Positions 38,216 through 50,100 of a stretch of DNA of 64,000 bases are shown here, in pieces (position 1 is the first letter of the stretch; each line of letters starts with the position of its first letter). Below the pieces are notes generated by a model. That model was given only the letters and a program-made list of their open reading frames with translations, had not been told where the DNA came from and made no database searches. Source of the stretch: Ischnura elegans (Eukaryota > Arthropoda > Insecta > Odonata > Coenagrionidae); contig NC_060252.1 of assembly GCF_921293095.1 (NCBI RefSeq), forward strand, positions 44,950,881 through 45,014,880, written 5' to 3'. The position numbers and the translations under genes are program-made.

Positions 38216-38369
38216 ACTGTTATGACGTTGGAACCAATATTTTTCCATGAACCGTTATGTTCTACTGCAAATGAACGTAAAACATCGAATGAAATTGTAA
38301 TTATTTGACGTACTTAATCATAATGGGTGGGATAAAAGGAGTAGCGATTTTCAATGGCATAATATGGGA

Positions 38370-38660
38370 AGGTTTTCGGCTGTAAAAAGGAAGGAGAGGC
38401 ACTATTTCGCACCCGTCAGGCCATGCCTTGAATACGCAGCGAGAATATGGGATCCCATACACTAAGTAAAAAATCGTTAAATTAATTAAATACCAAGAAA
38501 TCTTTGGCGAGTCGTAAAAAACTGCTCCGGAAGAACAGAAAGAAATGTAAAATGTTCACATGAATTAGGCAGGGAGCCGACAGAGAAGCGAAGGCTACGT
38601 GCTAGGCCTACATTGCTTGAGAAACTAAGAATAGATATCTTTCATTAGGCGGAACACCAC
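38370..38660 (+). mobile_element. non-LTR retrotransposon coding fragment (family B)
   Basis: The disrupted reading 'CLEYAARIWDP' and later 'GREPTEKRRLRARP' parallels the intact 56365-56751 frame. Frameshifts are frequent. Confidence 0.55.
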
Positions 38661-39129
38661 AAGATGATGATGATGAAAAGCATAGTTTATGTACGTGAGC
38701 AACGTGAGCAATTGAGTCCGTCACCAAAAAAGAGCGAGCGGAAGGTATGCCATCTTTTAAGCATCATGTTCTGTTAAAAACATTTTACTTCCCTTAAATT
38801 GATTCCAATGTAGTGGCCTAGCCACAGGGGGGTTTTCGGGTTACAACCCCCACCCTTGAGCCTTTAAAAGTCCTGCTTTTACATTATTTTAAGAAATAAT
38901 CGTGAAATTAATATTTTACTTAACAAAATTAGTATTTTTGAGTCCTAATAATCACGTTTTCAACATCAAAAATCCCAAAATTATCCGAGGGAGGACCCCC
39001 CACTCCTCTTTACCGTGGGGGGTTTCCAATACACCACGAATGGGCCCCGAATTCGCCAATAACCCCCATTTCAAAATCCTGGCTGCGTCACTGTTCCAAT
39101 GAATCACAATATTCATGTGAGGGGCAAAT
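38661..39129. other. unassigned
   Basis: No supported feature. Confidence 0.4.
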
Positions 39130-39595
39130 GGCAGAATATGCAACATTGGAAGTATATGGGATCCGGTGCAGAAAAACTTAACCCATGAAGTTAATAAAAT
39201 ACAAAAGAAAGCTGCGCTATTCGTCAAAAATTGTTACGGGCGAACAGAGAGCTTAGACTGGGAGCCGCTAGAGACTCGGAGGCTACTAGCTACGCCTTCA
39301 TTGCTTAAGCAATTAAAAATATATACCATTCAAAATGCCACGGGAGCATTATCCTAGAACCCCACTCTTTTCCTAGATGCAACAGAAACGATAAATTAAG
39401 GGAGATTCTTTCCTAAGGGAAAGGTATAGGAAAATTTTATAACCATACTATTAAGGGCTTTGATGAATTTTCGGTGGAACTTCTTTAGACGATCTTTCTT
39501 TTTTTTTGTAAACGGCTGGTGTCCTAACACCCCTCGCCAAACGCCTGATATTGAGGCCGCTTGCGGTGTAGTATGTAGATATAGATGGACCCCGT
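39130..39595 (+). mobile_element. non-LTR retrotransposon 3' end (family B)
   Basis: A coding remnant (NKIQKKAALFVKNCYGRTE, LDWEPLETRRL) is followed by the family tail AACGGCTGGTGTCCTAACACC (about 39514) and TATGTAGATATAGATG at the 3' end. Confidence 0.7.
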
Positions 39596-40336
39596 TTCCA
39601 ATTATGGCAACAACAATGGCTACACATAGACTGATTACACGATCGAAGCTATGCGCACTGCTCAGTCTCTCACCTTCACCTCACAGAAAAGAATCCGAAA
39701 ACTCGGCCGATAAATTCGCTCTCACCTCCGTCTTTTGTCTGCGAGCATCACTCTTCCAGCCCGTCCCGGAGCAATGCTTTCACTAGCCAAACGGCCGCCG
39801 GGCGACCACCCCCAGACGAATCACCCCCACACCCTCATTCTTCCTCGACCGCTCCCGCAACTCTACCCCACAATCCCCCGCGACCCATCACATCCAACTC
39901 CCTGCAGACATGTGCTGCTCAATCGACGTGTAAATAATGCGGAGATAAATTGCCACTGGCTGTATGTGAGAGCGCAGGATATTGGCGGGGAGGAGGGGGA
40001 TGAAGTATAGTCAGGAGGGTGAAAGGGAGGGGGTGGAAAAGACGCGCATCCATTGAGGAAGGAAAAAAAGAGACGAGGTGCGGAGGATAGGTGAATGGTA
40101 AGGGGAAATGGCCGGGGTTGGCAAGGAAGGAGGCGTTTGGCGAGGGGATATGTTTGGAGGAAAGTGATGTCGACAGCTCCATTAGGAGATATGTAGTGTA
40201 AGGATAGGGAGATTTATGTGCATGCAGCCAAGACTGAAAAATTAGGCATCGAAATTTTAGAGATTTAATTCACCTCCATCTATCCCAGAGAAAGATACAT
40301 ATATGTGGGAGAGATTTAAAAATATGTATAATGATG
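39596..40336. other. GC-rich unassigned stretch
   Basis: Open frames on both strands, no domain. Nothing is supported. Confidence 0.4.
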
Positions 40337-40530
40337 TAAATGCCGCTACAAACGGTGAATGATCGTGCCATTAATTCACGGGATTATGCTAGCAAAATAT
40401 AACATGTTCTAATTTTGACTGAATGACCATGTGCATGACGATTCATTCACGAATTTTACCGTTATACACGGCGAATGACTTCATTCTCAAGATCTTTCAG
40501 CAAGATCATTCGCCGTGTATATCGGCCTTA
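40337..40530 (+). mobile_element. hAT-type MITE (194 bp)
   Basis: Starts TAAATGCCGCTACAAACGG and ends CCGTGTATATCGGCCTTA, imperfect TIRs of AAGGCCG-type. The interior is shared with 27836-27968. No clear 8-bp duplication. Confidence 0.55.
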
Positions 40531-41040
40531 AGAGTTGAAGCACACTCGAATCTCAATTTAGGTGGTCTACTCGAGCAGTGGCGGATTCAAGGGGGGGTGT
40601 CAAAGGGGTTACTACCCCCTCCCAAGTTTTATCAAATATTTTAAATTTTTATTAGTGCAGATTGTCACTTACTCGGCCTAAAACACAACCATCACCACGA
40701 TACTTCGATGGGAAAGAGGACTGTCAATTCGCTAATTCCACTGATTACTTTCTGCCTGTACGATTTCTATTAAATTAAATTTTCATTTATAATCAACGAA
40801 TACTTTACCTTGCAGAAAAATGATCAGAAATAAAAATTACATATTTTAGACTACATTAATATGCGGAAATCTTCTAGTTTCCGTAATAATTTCAGTATGA
40901 CAACACCCGATTGATGATATAGATAGGTGAGGGTAGAGCTCACCCCAGACTTATCCATAATTTCACGCATTCATAACAGTTGGGCCAGCTCCTTTCCTTG
41001 GACCAACTCGATCTACAAGGATTTTGGTTTGGGGGTGTGC
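40531..41040. other. unassigned
   Basis: No supported feature. Confidence 0.4.
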
Positions 41041-41125
41041 GAAGGCTTCACCTGGGATATAAACTGGAGACTATTCGATCAGAAGCCAAAGGCTCAACCC
41101 ACTAGGCTACGACCTTCTTCAAAAT
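41041..41125 (-). mobile_element. possible tRNA-headed SINE fragment
   Basis: The minus strand reads GTCGTAGCCTAGTGGGTTGAGC, a good A-box-like segment. The B-box is degenerate. Weak call. Confidence 0.3.
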
Positions 41126-42900
41126 GAATCATTGGATTGTGCAATTAATAAGAATCACTATCTGGGCAGGGAGGCGAAGTGTGAAGAAGGAAGGCACTGT
41201 GAAAAGCATGGAAGCTTTCGTGAATGGCAAAGGCATGGCAGCGACGAGATATGGCTGAGGAAATATTCGTATTATCGAACAAAACATACCCATTTGCCTG
41301 ATTATAAGGAGACTAAAAACTTCATAATATCAATGCATTTTGTAGCATATCATCAACGCTTAGCTTGGACTAAAATCACATAAGGCATGGTAAAAGAAGT
41401 CAGTTCCTTTCCCTATGCCACGTAGCGCAATGAGCACAAATTAGGGGATGTCCGAAGGTTACTGAAGAAGGTATGTACTTAGACTTCCACAGATACTTTA
41501 TCCAATGCCTCACTGTATAATCCTCCATCCCTTTTTGCTTCCATTTACGCAAACGCTTAATAATACTAATGGTTTACGCAAACGATTTAATAATACTTTT
41601 CAGCTGAGCATTAATCTTTAATAATTTTCTTCATACAGCCTTCTCCCTTCTTTTTGTGATCGGCAAACATTCTCTTTTACCAAAAACCAATCTGCACTTG
41701 ATCAAAGCCCAAAGCACAACACCCAATGATATATTAGTCAACATATACTAAAGATTTTCATATTATATAGGACGCGAATATAAACTAGGAGGTATATGAC
41801 TCCTACAACCGCGGGATTTTGCTTTACGAGTAAAAACCGCGGTATGGATCGAGAGTTGCAGGGCTATGCACCAAAAACAACGGATTTAGCAAAAACTGTC
41901 TTGATGACGATTTCAGGTGTTCCTTGCATGGTCCTAGATGTTTAAATCTATGAATAAAATTATAATTATGATGGTAATAATGTTTAAGGTAGCAAAGAGA
42001 AGATAGTTTCGAGGATTTTTTTACTCACAAATCGTTTATGAATCGTTATAATAAATTTTTCCTCTCACATGTTTAATACATGACTCTCCCTTCATGCAAG
42101 TTGCACGTACTTCTTTTATGTGTATATTATGGCAAATACAATAGCAAAATAGGAAAATTGTAATACCAGAGCTATTTTTATGATAAATACATATTTAAGC
42201 GATAACCAAACGGATGATTTCGATTTTGATGTGAGTAGAACGTAGCTGCGTTTTCTGACCAATCAGAGAACGTAACAGCGAGGAAAAACTTTTTTCTTTC
42301 GTTTCCAATTTTTCTCATTCAGTTCCCTCATCTCATAGGTGGCGTCTCTAGGCCACACACAACTGAGTTACCGAGCTAATTCACTCCATGAAGGTCCCCA
42401 TTCGATCGAGTAATAATATCCAGCCTCCTCCTCCACTAAACCAATCTCCAAGCACCGGGCAACACCCGTAACTCCTCTCAGCCTAATCTAAACACAGCGG
42501 CGGTGCCCGTCTTGGGAGAGAGAGAGAGGACAGGCTGCTGGCGTAATGGAACGCTTTACCACCCTCTCGACACACTCCCCTCCTATCCTATTCCCCCCTT
42601 GATCTCCAACGGGAGATTTCCTCGCAGCACTCGACTAGCGGCTCCCTCTCGGGCCATCACTTGAAACATCCGAGGACCCTCGCTCCTCCAGACAGATGGA
42701 GCACTTGATGCGAAAATGATTGCAAACAAACTGGCGGAATCGAAGGAATAACGGGTGTCAAGGAGGTTGCGAGGCAACGGAGAAAAATAAATGCGGAGAC
42801 ATCACCTCCTCGATTAGAAGTGGGAGTCAGTAATAAAACCGAGAGAACGAACCAGACTCATGTAAAGTGCGATTCAACGGAGAGGCTTACGGGATTTACA
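41126..42900. other. unassigned
   Basis: AT-rich, then GC-richer from 42300. No gene or repeat is supported. Confidence 0.4.
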
Positions 42901-42901
42901 C

Positions 42902-43066
42902 CGCGTGTTTCCGTCTGTGTAGACGACAGTTTCGCCGGCATTGCTGCACGCTTTTTGAGGTCACTGATGTGCAGAGTGGACGTATCGACCGTCTTTTTTT
43001 CAGTGACCTGATGATGCCAGCTGCAATGCCGGCGAAACTGTTGTCTACACAGGTGGACACACGCTA
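42902..43066. repeat. foldback with hammerhead-like core
   Basis: Arms of about 44 nt (42902-42946 and 43021-43066) share GTGTAGACGACAGTTTCGCCGG (one or two mismatches). At the inner side of the right arm lies CTGATGA…GCCGGCGAAAC, the layout of hammerhead ribozymes found in Penelope-like elements. Confidence 0.55.
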
Positions 43067-43516
43067 TCAATAACAGGCACTTAGTTACTTCCACAGTATA
43101 TTTTTTTCAATTTTTTGACCGGTTTCGGCTGTTACACTACGCATTATCAAGTACAGAAAAAATATATTTTCTGTACTTGATAATGGTGTGATAGTCGAAA
43201 CCGGTCAAAAATTAAAAAAAAATTAATTTAATTTCACTCCTAGACATCATCCAAGCTAACCTTGCCGTGATGATGGCCATGCAAGATTGTGTTGTGTAAC
43301 GGCATCAAGGAATGACGGATTCTTCGAGCAGCGAATAATATTTCCTGTGAGTTATGAAGGTATTTCAATTTTTTGACCGGTTTCGGCTGTTACACTACAC
43401 ATTACCAAGTACAGAAAAAAATATATTTTCTGTACTTGATAATGGTGTAATAGCTGAAACCGGACAAAAATTTAAAAAATATACCGTGGAAGTAACAAGG
43501 TGTCTGTTATTGATAA
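43065..43516. repeat. nested inverted-repeat cluster
   Basis: An outer inverted pair (TATCAATAACAGGCAC… at 43065 and its mirror ending at 43516) encloses two similar hairpins, 43109-43213 and 43367-43473. Each has about 50-nt arms containing GACCGGTTTCGGCTGTTACAC and the mirror TGATAATGG…GAAACCGG. Confidence 0.7.
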
Positions 43517-43683
43517 TATGGAACCCTTCCACCTCGTACAAGCTTCAAGTTTCGATTTAATGGACACACGCGATGTAAATACCGTAAACGTCTCCGCTGA
43601 ATCCTCGCCACAAGGAAGCATACACAAGGAATACATGCAAAGTAAGTTCTAATTAAAAGATCGTAGGCTTTCCGAGCAAGTAC

Positions 43684-43874
43684 TATTGATAAAATATTCC
43701 CAGGTTTGGCACCGCACAAGGCTCTTTAAGGTCAACGTTTCGACGAGAAACTCCCCCATGGTCATCATAAGACCGACAGTCAAGTCTTAGCGCTGATGAC
43801 GACAGGGTTTCTCACCGAAACGTTGGCCTAAAACAGCCTTACTCGGTGCAAAACCCGAAAAGATTTTATCAATA
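43684..43874. repeat. foldback with hammerhead-like cores in both arms
   Basis: Both strands contain TGATGACC/TGATGACG…GAAACGTTG. Arms extend to TATTGATAAAAT at each end. Confidence 0.65.
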
Positions 43875-44569
43875 CCTCCAGATTGTTTCCGAGCGTACCG
43901 CGTCAATTAAGATTTTTCGAGCTGCCCACTAGGTAAGTTCTCTCATATCTGCCAACGATGCGGGTCTTCAGTCAAGGTCCATGCACGGGACTGATGTGGC
44001 TCTCTCCATTAGGTGACCAGAGGAGCCCTCTACGATAGCTGATTATTCTCAAATTATCACCCAAATAAAATGTAGATTACCATACAAATCTCAATGAAAA
44101 GTCTTTTGCAAATTAATCGAGAAAATTACCGATCATTGTGTGCACAAATTTCGTAAACTAATTTTACTTTTACGGAGAGGAATTTACGCATTTTTGCCCA
44201 AATCTATTCGGATTTTTTCATATTATAAAATTGCTGGCACGTGAACGAAAATTATGTGCAGGAAAAATAATGTAAGTATATCATATATAAGTTGAACTTT
44301 AAGCTAATATTGTTGAAATTGATAAAAGTGGAATCAAGCTAGAACCTAACGCTAGATGAAACTTTCACACAGCGCGAACATTTAAAAGGAGGCCACCGAA
44401 TTTAAGACATTCAGAACTTTGCAGAATATCATTCATTGTCCTATAGGCCATTGTGCATTACATCAAAGTTGTGCCATTCAATGATCAGACGTTATTAGTT
44501 ATAATGCAATTAGTTTTTTAAGCGATATAGGCAGTTAAGTACGTGATGTCTCCATGTTCCTGGGCTTCA
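43875..44569. other. unassigned
   Basis: AT-rich, nothing supported. Confidence 0.4.
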
Positions 44570-44645
44570 CCGCGTGGATTTTTCTTTATGACGACAGTTT
44601 CTCCGGTATTCCAACCGGCGTCTTCAGGTCGATGTCGGGATTCAA
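44570..44645 (-). ncRNA. hammerhead-ribozyme-like motif
   Basis: The minus strand reads CTGAAGACGCCGGTTGG, then ACCGGAGAAACTGTCG. This gives a CUGANGA core, a CCGGT/ACCGG stem II and GAAAC. The order fits a type I hammerhead of Penelope-like elements. Stems I and III were not fully checked. Confidence 0.4.
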
Positions 44646-45479
44646 TTTCTGCTGACTTATATAGTTCATTTTTGGCGCCAATTTTTCATGCTGGATGCTG
44701 ATTGGTCCACCTTCTTTTCTCTCGTATGACCCTCTTCCACGAACTGTGGAGAGGGTAGCCGTCTTCTCTATTCATGTTTTCCGGTGTCTTGAATATTTCA
44801 GTTAAGTACGTTTGGCTGCTAGAGAGTAGGTATTCATGGTATGAATATACCGAGGGAAATTATAATGATGCTTAATTAGGAAGTAAGACTTGCAAATAGA
44901 AAGATAAATAAACATAAATATTTCCTCCTGACCTAAAAAGAATTGGTCATCAGTTTACGACAAACCATGCGTTGCGAGCTCATAACATTTTCTCGCCAGT
45001 GGTGTAAGATGAAGCAATATTAAGGTTTAAAGAACATTAAATTTATGTTCGGAAAACCTAAAATATGATAAATAGCGTTGGTCTGACCAATTGGTCAAGT
45101 ATGTAGATTGCACTACAATACTACTATAATTACAGTACTACAATTTCTATTGCCTTTAGGAAATTCCAAAAATCAACACGATAGCGAAAAAGACATTTTT
45201 TCCACCAGGGATGACTTGAAGCAAAGTGGAAATGAAGGCGGAAAGCTCTGACTCTACCTCATGGAATGGAGTAAACGGTAAAGAAACTCCACTCACTATT
45301 CCTCATCTTACCATGAGATAAAACATTCTTTGAAGCACTATTTATGATACACATTAAGCTCTAATGTAATGAATTTACCACCCAAATCTTGTCTTATAAG
45401 CATCGCTCATGGCTAAATTTTCAAAATTTGTAAGGATTGTCATATTGATTTCTGTATGAAGATTTTCACAGCTTCTTTT
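44646..45479. other. unassigned
   Basis: No supported feature. Confidence 0.4.
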
Positions 45480-45660
45480 ATCAATGTTGGTGGTTGCTTT
45501 CGGGAAATGTTGCGTAGGTAACATTACCTGCTCGACGTTTCACTCCTCCGACTGGGAGCGTTTTCAAGAGAAACGAAAACGCTCCCAGTAGGAGGAGTCA
45601 AACGTCGAGCAGATAATGTTACCTACACAGCATTTCCCGAAAGCAACCACCAACATTGAT
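45480..45660. repeat. 181-bp near-perfect palindrome
   Basis: Arms of 86 nt (45480-45565 and 45575-45660) differ at about five positions around a 9-nt loop, AAGAGAAAC. They contain CTCCCAGT.GGAGGAGT.AAACGTCGAGCAG, a Penelope-like terminal type. Confidence 0.8.
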
Positions 45661-46834
45661 TGCCATATTGGCCTCGAAAATTTTTGACCAGGTATTGGCG
45701 AAGTCCATAGGTAAGTATCCATTTACATTTTTTAGTCCATTTTAAAGTCATTTTACTCGATTTTTCTTCACTACCGAAATCAATCAATTTTAGAAGTACA
45801 AGTTTCATGTCCAGCACAAGTGTGTGGAACAAACATACACAATGCCGAAGGTAATAGGGGTTCGAAACTGTACCACACGCGTGTTCCGTGCCTCCAAGAC
45901 TGAACTTCCATTCCCAGCGTGAACACAATCACGGCCTAACTCAGTCCGCAGCCTAGAGAGGAAATTATCATCGGACACGGGTCTGTTTGCGTAGAAGTGC
46001 GAAGGTTCCCGGAGTTAGGGGGGGAGAGAAATTAACTGGGGATTGGGGGGCAGGGGGGGTAAGGTAAAAGAGGCCCTTCCGAAATGACAGGACCACTCCT
46101 TCGGAAATCGCCCGACTGCGGACGCATCGAGAACCTCTCGTTGGAGGCGGTGGCAGGATGAAAGATTGCGCACCGAGATTGCGGGGCGCGTGGCCGATCC
46201 ATTTGAGCGCGTGGTTGGCACAGGGATGGGTGCCCAAGGGGGTTTGTTGGTTGGTGTTCGCGGCGGGGCAATATAGCGCCCCCGGGCGTGGTCAACAGGA
46301 CTTGGAGAGCTCTTTTCCACGCACGCTTGAGCGGTATGCTCTTTCATTTCGTTTTCGCTCGTCCTGCTTCATCCTTCAAAGGCGATAACGGCGTCGCGTG
46401 CGTGCTCCCTCCAAAGTCCATCGCAGGACGTCGAGTGCGTCTGCCGATACAAGAGAAATGACTTCGTTACGACGCAATCTTCCTGGGTTTACCACTCAAT
46501 CCCCATTAGATTCTCCCTCTTCCCCCACCTCGGCCTACAGAATCTCATTTCTGTGATGGAATCGGTGAAGAGATTAATAAAATCATGGACATCACGCAAC
46601 GGAGGGGAGTTTTCATTTCAAGCTGTTTCCGAAAGCTTACCTCACTGCCGATCGGAAGATTTGGGTTCAAAAACCGTTGAAATCAAAGGGTTTTTTCGCA
46701 TCGCATTTCATACTACGATGTTCTCAGTCTCAGGTTTTTTCATTCGTCATAGTGATCGCAATCGAAACGCTGCGGTACAGTGATCGTCGTCTACGTACAA
46801 AGAAATATTATATACTTATCGTATTTTCAATAAA
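45661..46834. other. unassigned, GC-rich at 45950-46450
   Basis: Overlapping frames on both strands, no domain. Possibly a CpG-rich non-coding region. Confidence 0.4.
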
Positions 46835-47110
46835 ATTCAACTACATCTACAAGTTACCCCACAAGCCAGCGAAATGGGCGTGTGGCGGGGGTGTTAGGAC
46901 ATCAGCCGTTAACATGCAAAAAGCAAATGCTCCAACGAAAGAACGACCAGCATTTATTCAAGTCCTTTATGGTTCGGGGGAAAACAAATTCCCATACCTA
47001 GCCGTTCGAAAAAATATCTCTCTTAATTTATCGCTTCTATAGGACCTGTAAACATAACGGAGCTCTAATATAGTGTTTTCGGTGTCGCTCCTACAGAAAT
47101 TGATCTGATC
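46835..47110 (-). mobile_element. non-LTR retrotransposon 3' end (family B)
   Basis: Begins with the tail complement CAACTACATCTACAAG, then GGGGGTGTTAGGACATCAGCCG, TTTATTCAAGTCCTTTATGG and ATATCTCTCTTAATTTATCGCTTC. On the minus strand these match the 56.4-56.9 kb copy. Confidence 0.7.
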
Positions 47111-50100
47111 GATAGGATTACGGGTAAGAAATGTCTACACATTCAAGGGCCTACTCCAGGCAAGGGAGCAGGACAAAATTCACGACTGATTAATTTCGGT
47201 GATATGAAAGTCAACAGTCAATAAATGAACTATTTATAAGACGAGAAAGATTTTTAAAATGGATACTTCCCAAAAAAATCCTGAGGGGAGGTAAAACCTA
47301 CCTAAAATATTATAAATAGTGGAGTCAAATTTCCAGCAACCTCTGTACCTAGTTGAATATGAACATTCTTTTTGAAATAATTTACCGTGGTACCTATCTC
47401 AGCAATGTGGCTAGCAAACGTATACATTAAAGATACTCGGTCACTTGACTGATTGGGGGAGATTTTCATCCGCATACTGGTCAAATAATATGATTTTTTC
47501 GCAGTAAATTTCCTCCTTAAGCGTTGCTCAACAGCCTACAGTGGTTTCCTACGATGGTATGATAGCAATCAAAACGCTACGACACGATGAACTTCGTCTA
47601 TAGCCGGCGATAGCAGTAATGGGCTATGGGTAGAAAATCAAGAATAGATCTTATAGGATCTTCAAGGAAAGCGATCTTAAACGACAGTTTCGAAATTAGA
47701 ACATCCAACTGATCATAAACATCGCGAGGTTATCAAAAACATTCCGAGGTGCGGAAAAATGGGCATTGTAATGCAAATTGCATAGTTACAGTCAAATATT
47801 AACCAAAAGATTCATTCTGCCCTCGTCAACTACGGTTAATGGCCCTGAGGTTAGAGAAATAAAGTGGGATTCTAATATTATGATCTCCGTGTCGCTCTTA
47901 AAGATATCTGCTATATACTACTTATAGCAGTGCTAACCCGCCTGTTGCACAACAAGATTGACTCAACTGCGCTACCAGTCGTTGTCTTATTGCCTATCAT
48001 GTAGCTCTGTTGTCTGCCATATTGTTCCACCTATTACTGGTTGCTAGAGTTTGCAAAGGAGAACCATTGCAGGAATTACTTGTGGTTTTCCACAGTTTGT
48101 CTCTCGTTTTGTGAGCAGACTGTTTAGGGTCCGTTTTTAGACGTTTTTCTCCCGCAACTTTACGCAATGTCGAGCTACAGCGCTGGTACCAAGTCTAAGA
48201 TATTAGTGCAGAGATTCCGCGTCGAACACACCAAACCCCATCCCTGTGGAACTTGGTACGACTAATATAGACCCCAAAATGTGACAGCGCAAAATGCAGA
48301 CAGACTGACACGATACAAACTTAAAACATATAGATTCTCAATTACACAAACAATCTAAGCCAAGTATGCAGCCTCCGAGACTGAACTAGAATTAGTGATC
48401 AGGTTGAAGATTAGAGCTAAACTTCCTATACCGAGGGCCCATGCTCTATTTCAGGATACAGCGAGATTTTTTCTTTTACAACCCGATATTTTGCGTAAAT
48501 CATGCAGGACACAACAAGCATAACACAATACACATAGAATTCGGCGTTAAATCAAGGTCTCCTACGGGCCGATCGTTGAGAACAGGCAAATGACGATGTC
48601 AGGAGCAGTTGCAAGTCACTCACATCTTCCCACATGTGTGCCTCTCCTCTGAGTGTAAGCCATGCCCTCAGACACCCTTTTATGCGCCTGATCCCACTCA
48701 CCCCGTGTAAGGATTCAGTTTCCTTCCCACACTCACCGCCCACCCTTTTGAACGGCACACGCTTCCGCACCCTGTCTCCCTTCGCTCCTCCCCCCCATTA
48801 CCTCCCGTTCTTCCACTCCCGATTTGCCCGATCGCCTCCCTCAGTGTTACTGATCGTTTTCCACACAAATGCACACGGCAATCGATCTCCCACAACACAA
48901 TCAGGCGATCGTTTTAATTGCTGACCGACTCAGCTGTCGCGGATGCTGAGCTGGGCGATCTACTATAGCCGACGCTTGTCCTATCTCCATTAGCATAAAG
49001 TAAGCACTTTCTTCCGCACGACTTGTGAGTCGCATGTAATTCCTAGGAAAACAGAAAACGCATCCCAATGAGAAATTTTATAGTGATCACGTGCCAGCTC
49101 ATAGCATTTCTTTCTTTAGGGATGTCACTAACCTTCATTTGGGATGCGGGTGACGAACCTTATTATTTTAGTCATCGTCTCCTGATTTTATCGGTCGCAT
49201 TTCTTTTAGTTAACCCTTTCTAACCCAGAGCTGCTTCTGGGAGAAATTAAATTTCAATACTTCTCATTTTAAAAATGTGAAAATTTTCTACTCAATCATA
49301 AATATTGTGGTAGTTAAATATTATACCATTAAACTTTACAACACAAAAACAGGCATTTTAAATATTTTGTGCTGAAAATGTATACATTTTTGATGTTACT
49401 TAGAGCCGAGGACTAAGGAGGGATTAGGGACATAGAACCCGCACCCTTTAACATCCTCTCGGAGCTTCATGATACTTTGCCTTCATTTTAGCGAAAAACC
49501 TAAGACATATCTTTCTTTGACAAGCATTAAATGTAACCATGTTGTTCTAAAATGAATTCATGTTATCAAACTAAATTGAGTGTATTGTTACTCTGTGTGG
49601 TGTCCTATTCAATCTGATACATCTCCCACATCCCAAGAAAAGTTTTCTTAACCACCGTTTAAACACATTAAAAAAAGATAAAAATTTCCCCATGATGTGT
49701 ATTACACAGTTTGCAATAATGACATGGATTTGAAGTGGATTATTTTTTATACTCTGAGGCATGTTCGCATTGTAGCCCTGAGGATTATCACAACAGCCAA
49801 AAATTTGGTAGAAAAAAATATTGTTAAATATTATTTTTTTAATAATCACCGAGAAAACCAGAAAAAAACTTAAAAACTGTGGTAATGATACAAACCATCA
49901 CCTATTGCTATTACTAAACGAAATTCATCATTAATGATAAGCTTACAGGGAAGAAACTGAACCAGTATTACTATTACTACTCTATTCTCAACCTGCCTTC
50001 GTTAAGTTCACTAATAGCTTCCGATCCACAATTTTACTTCACACGAGACTTTTCTCAATGCTCTTTCTCATTTTACTTTCACCAGATGTTTCCTCGTCAT

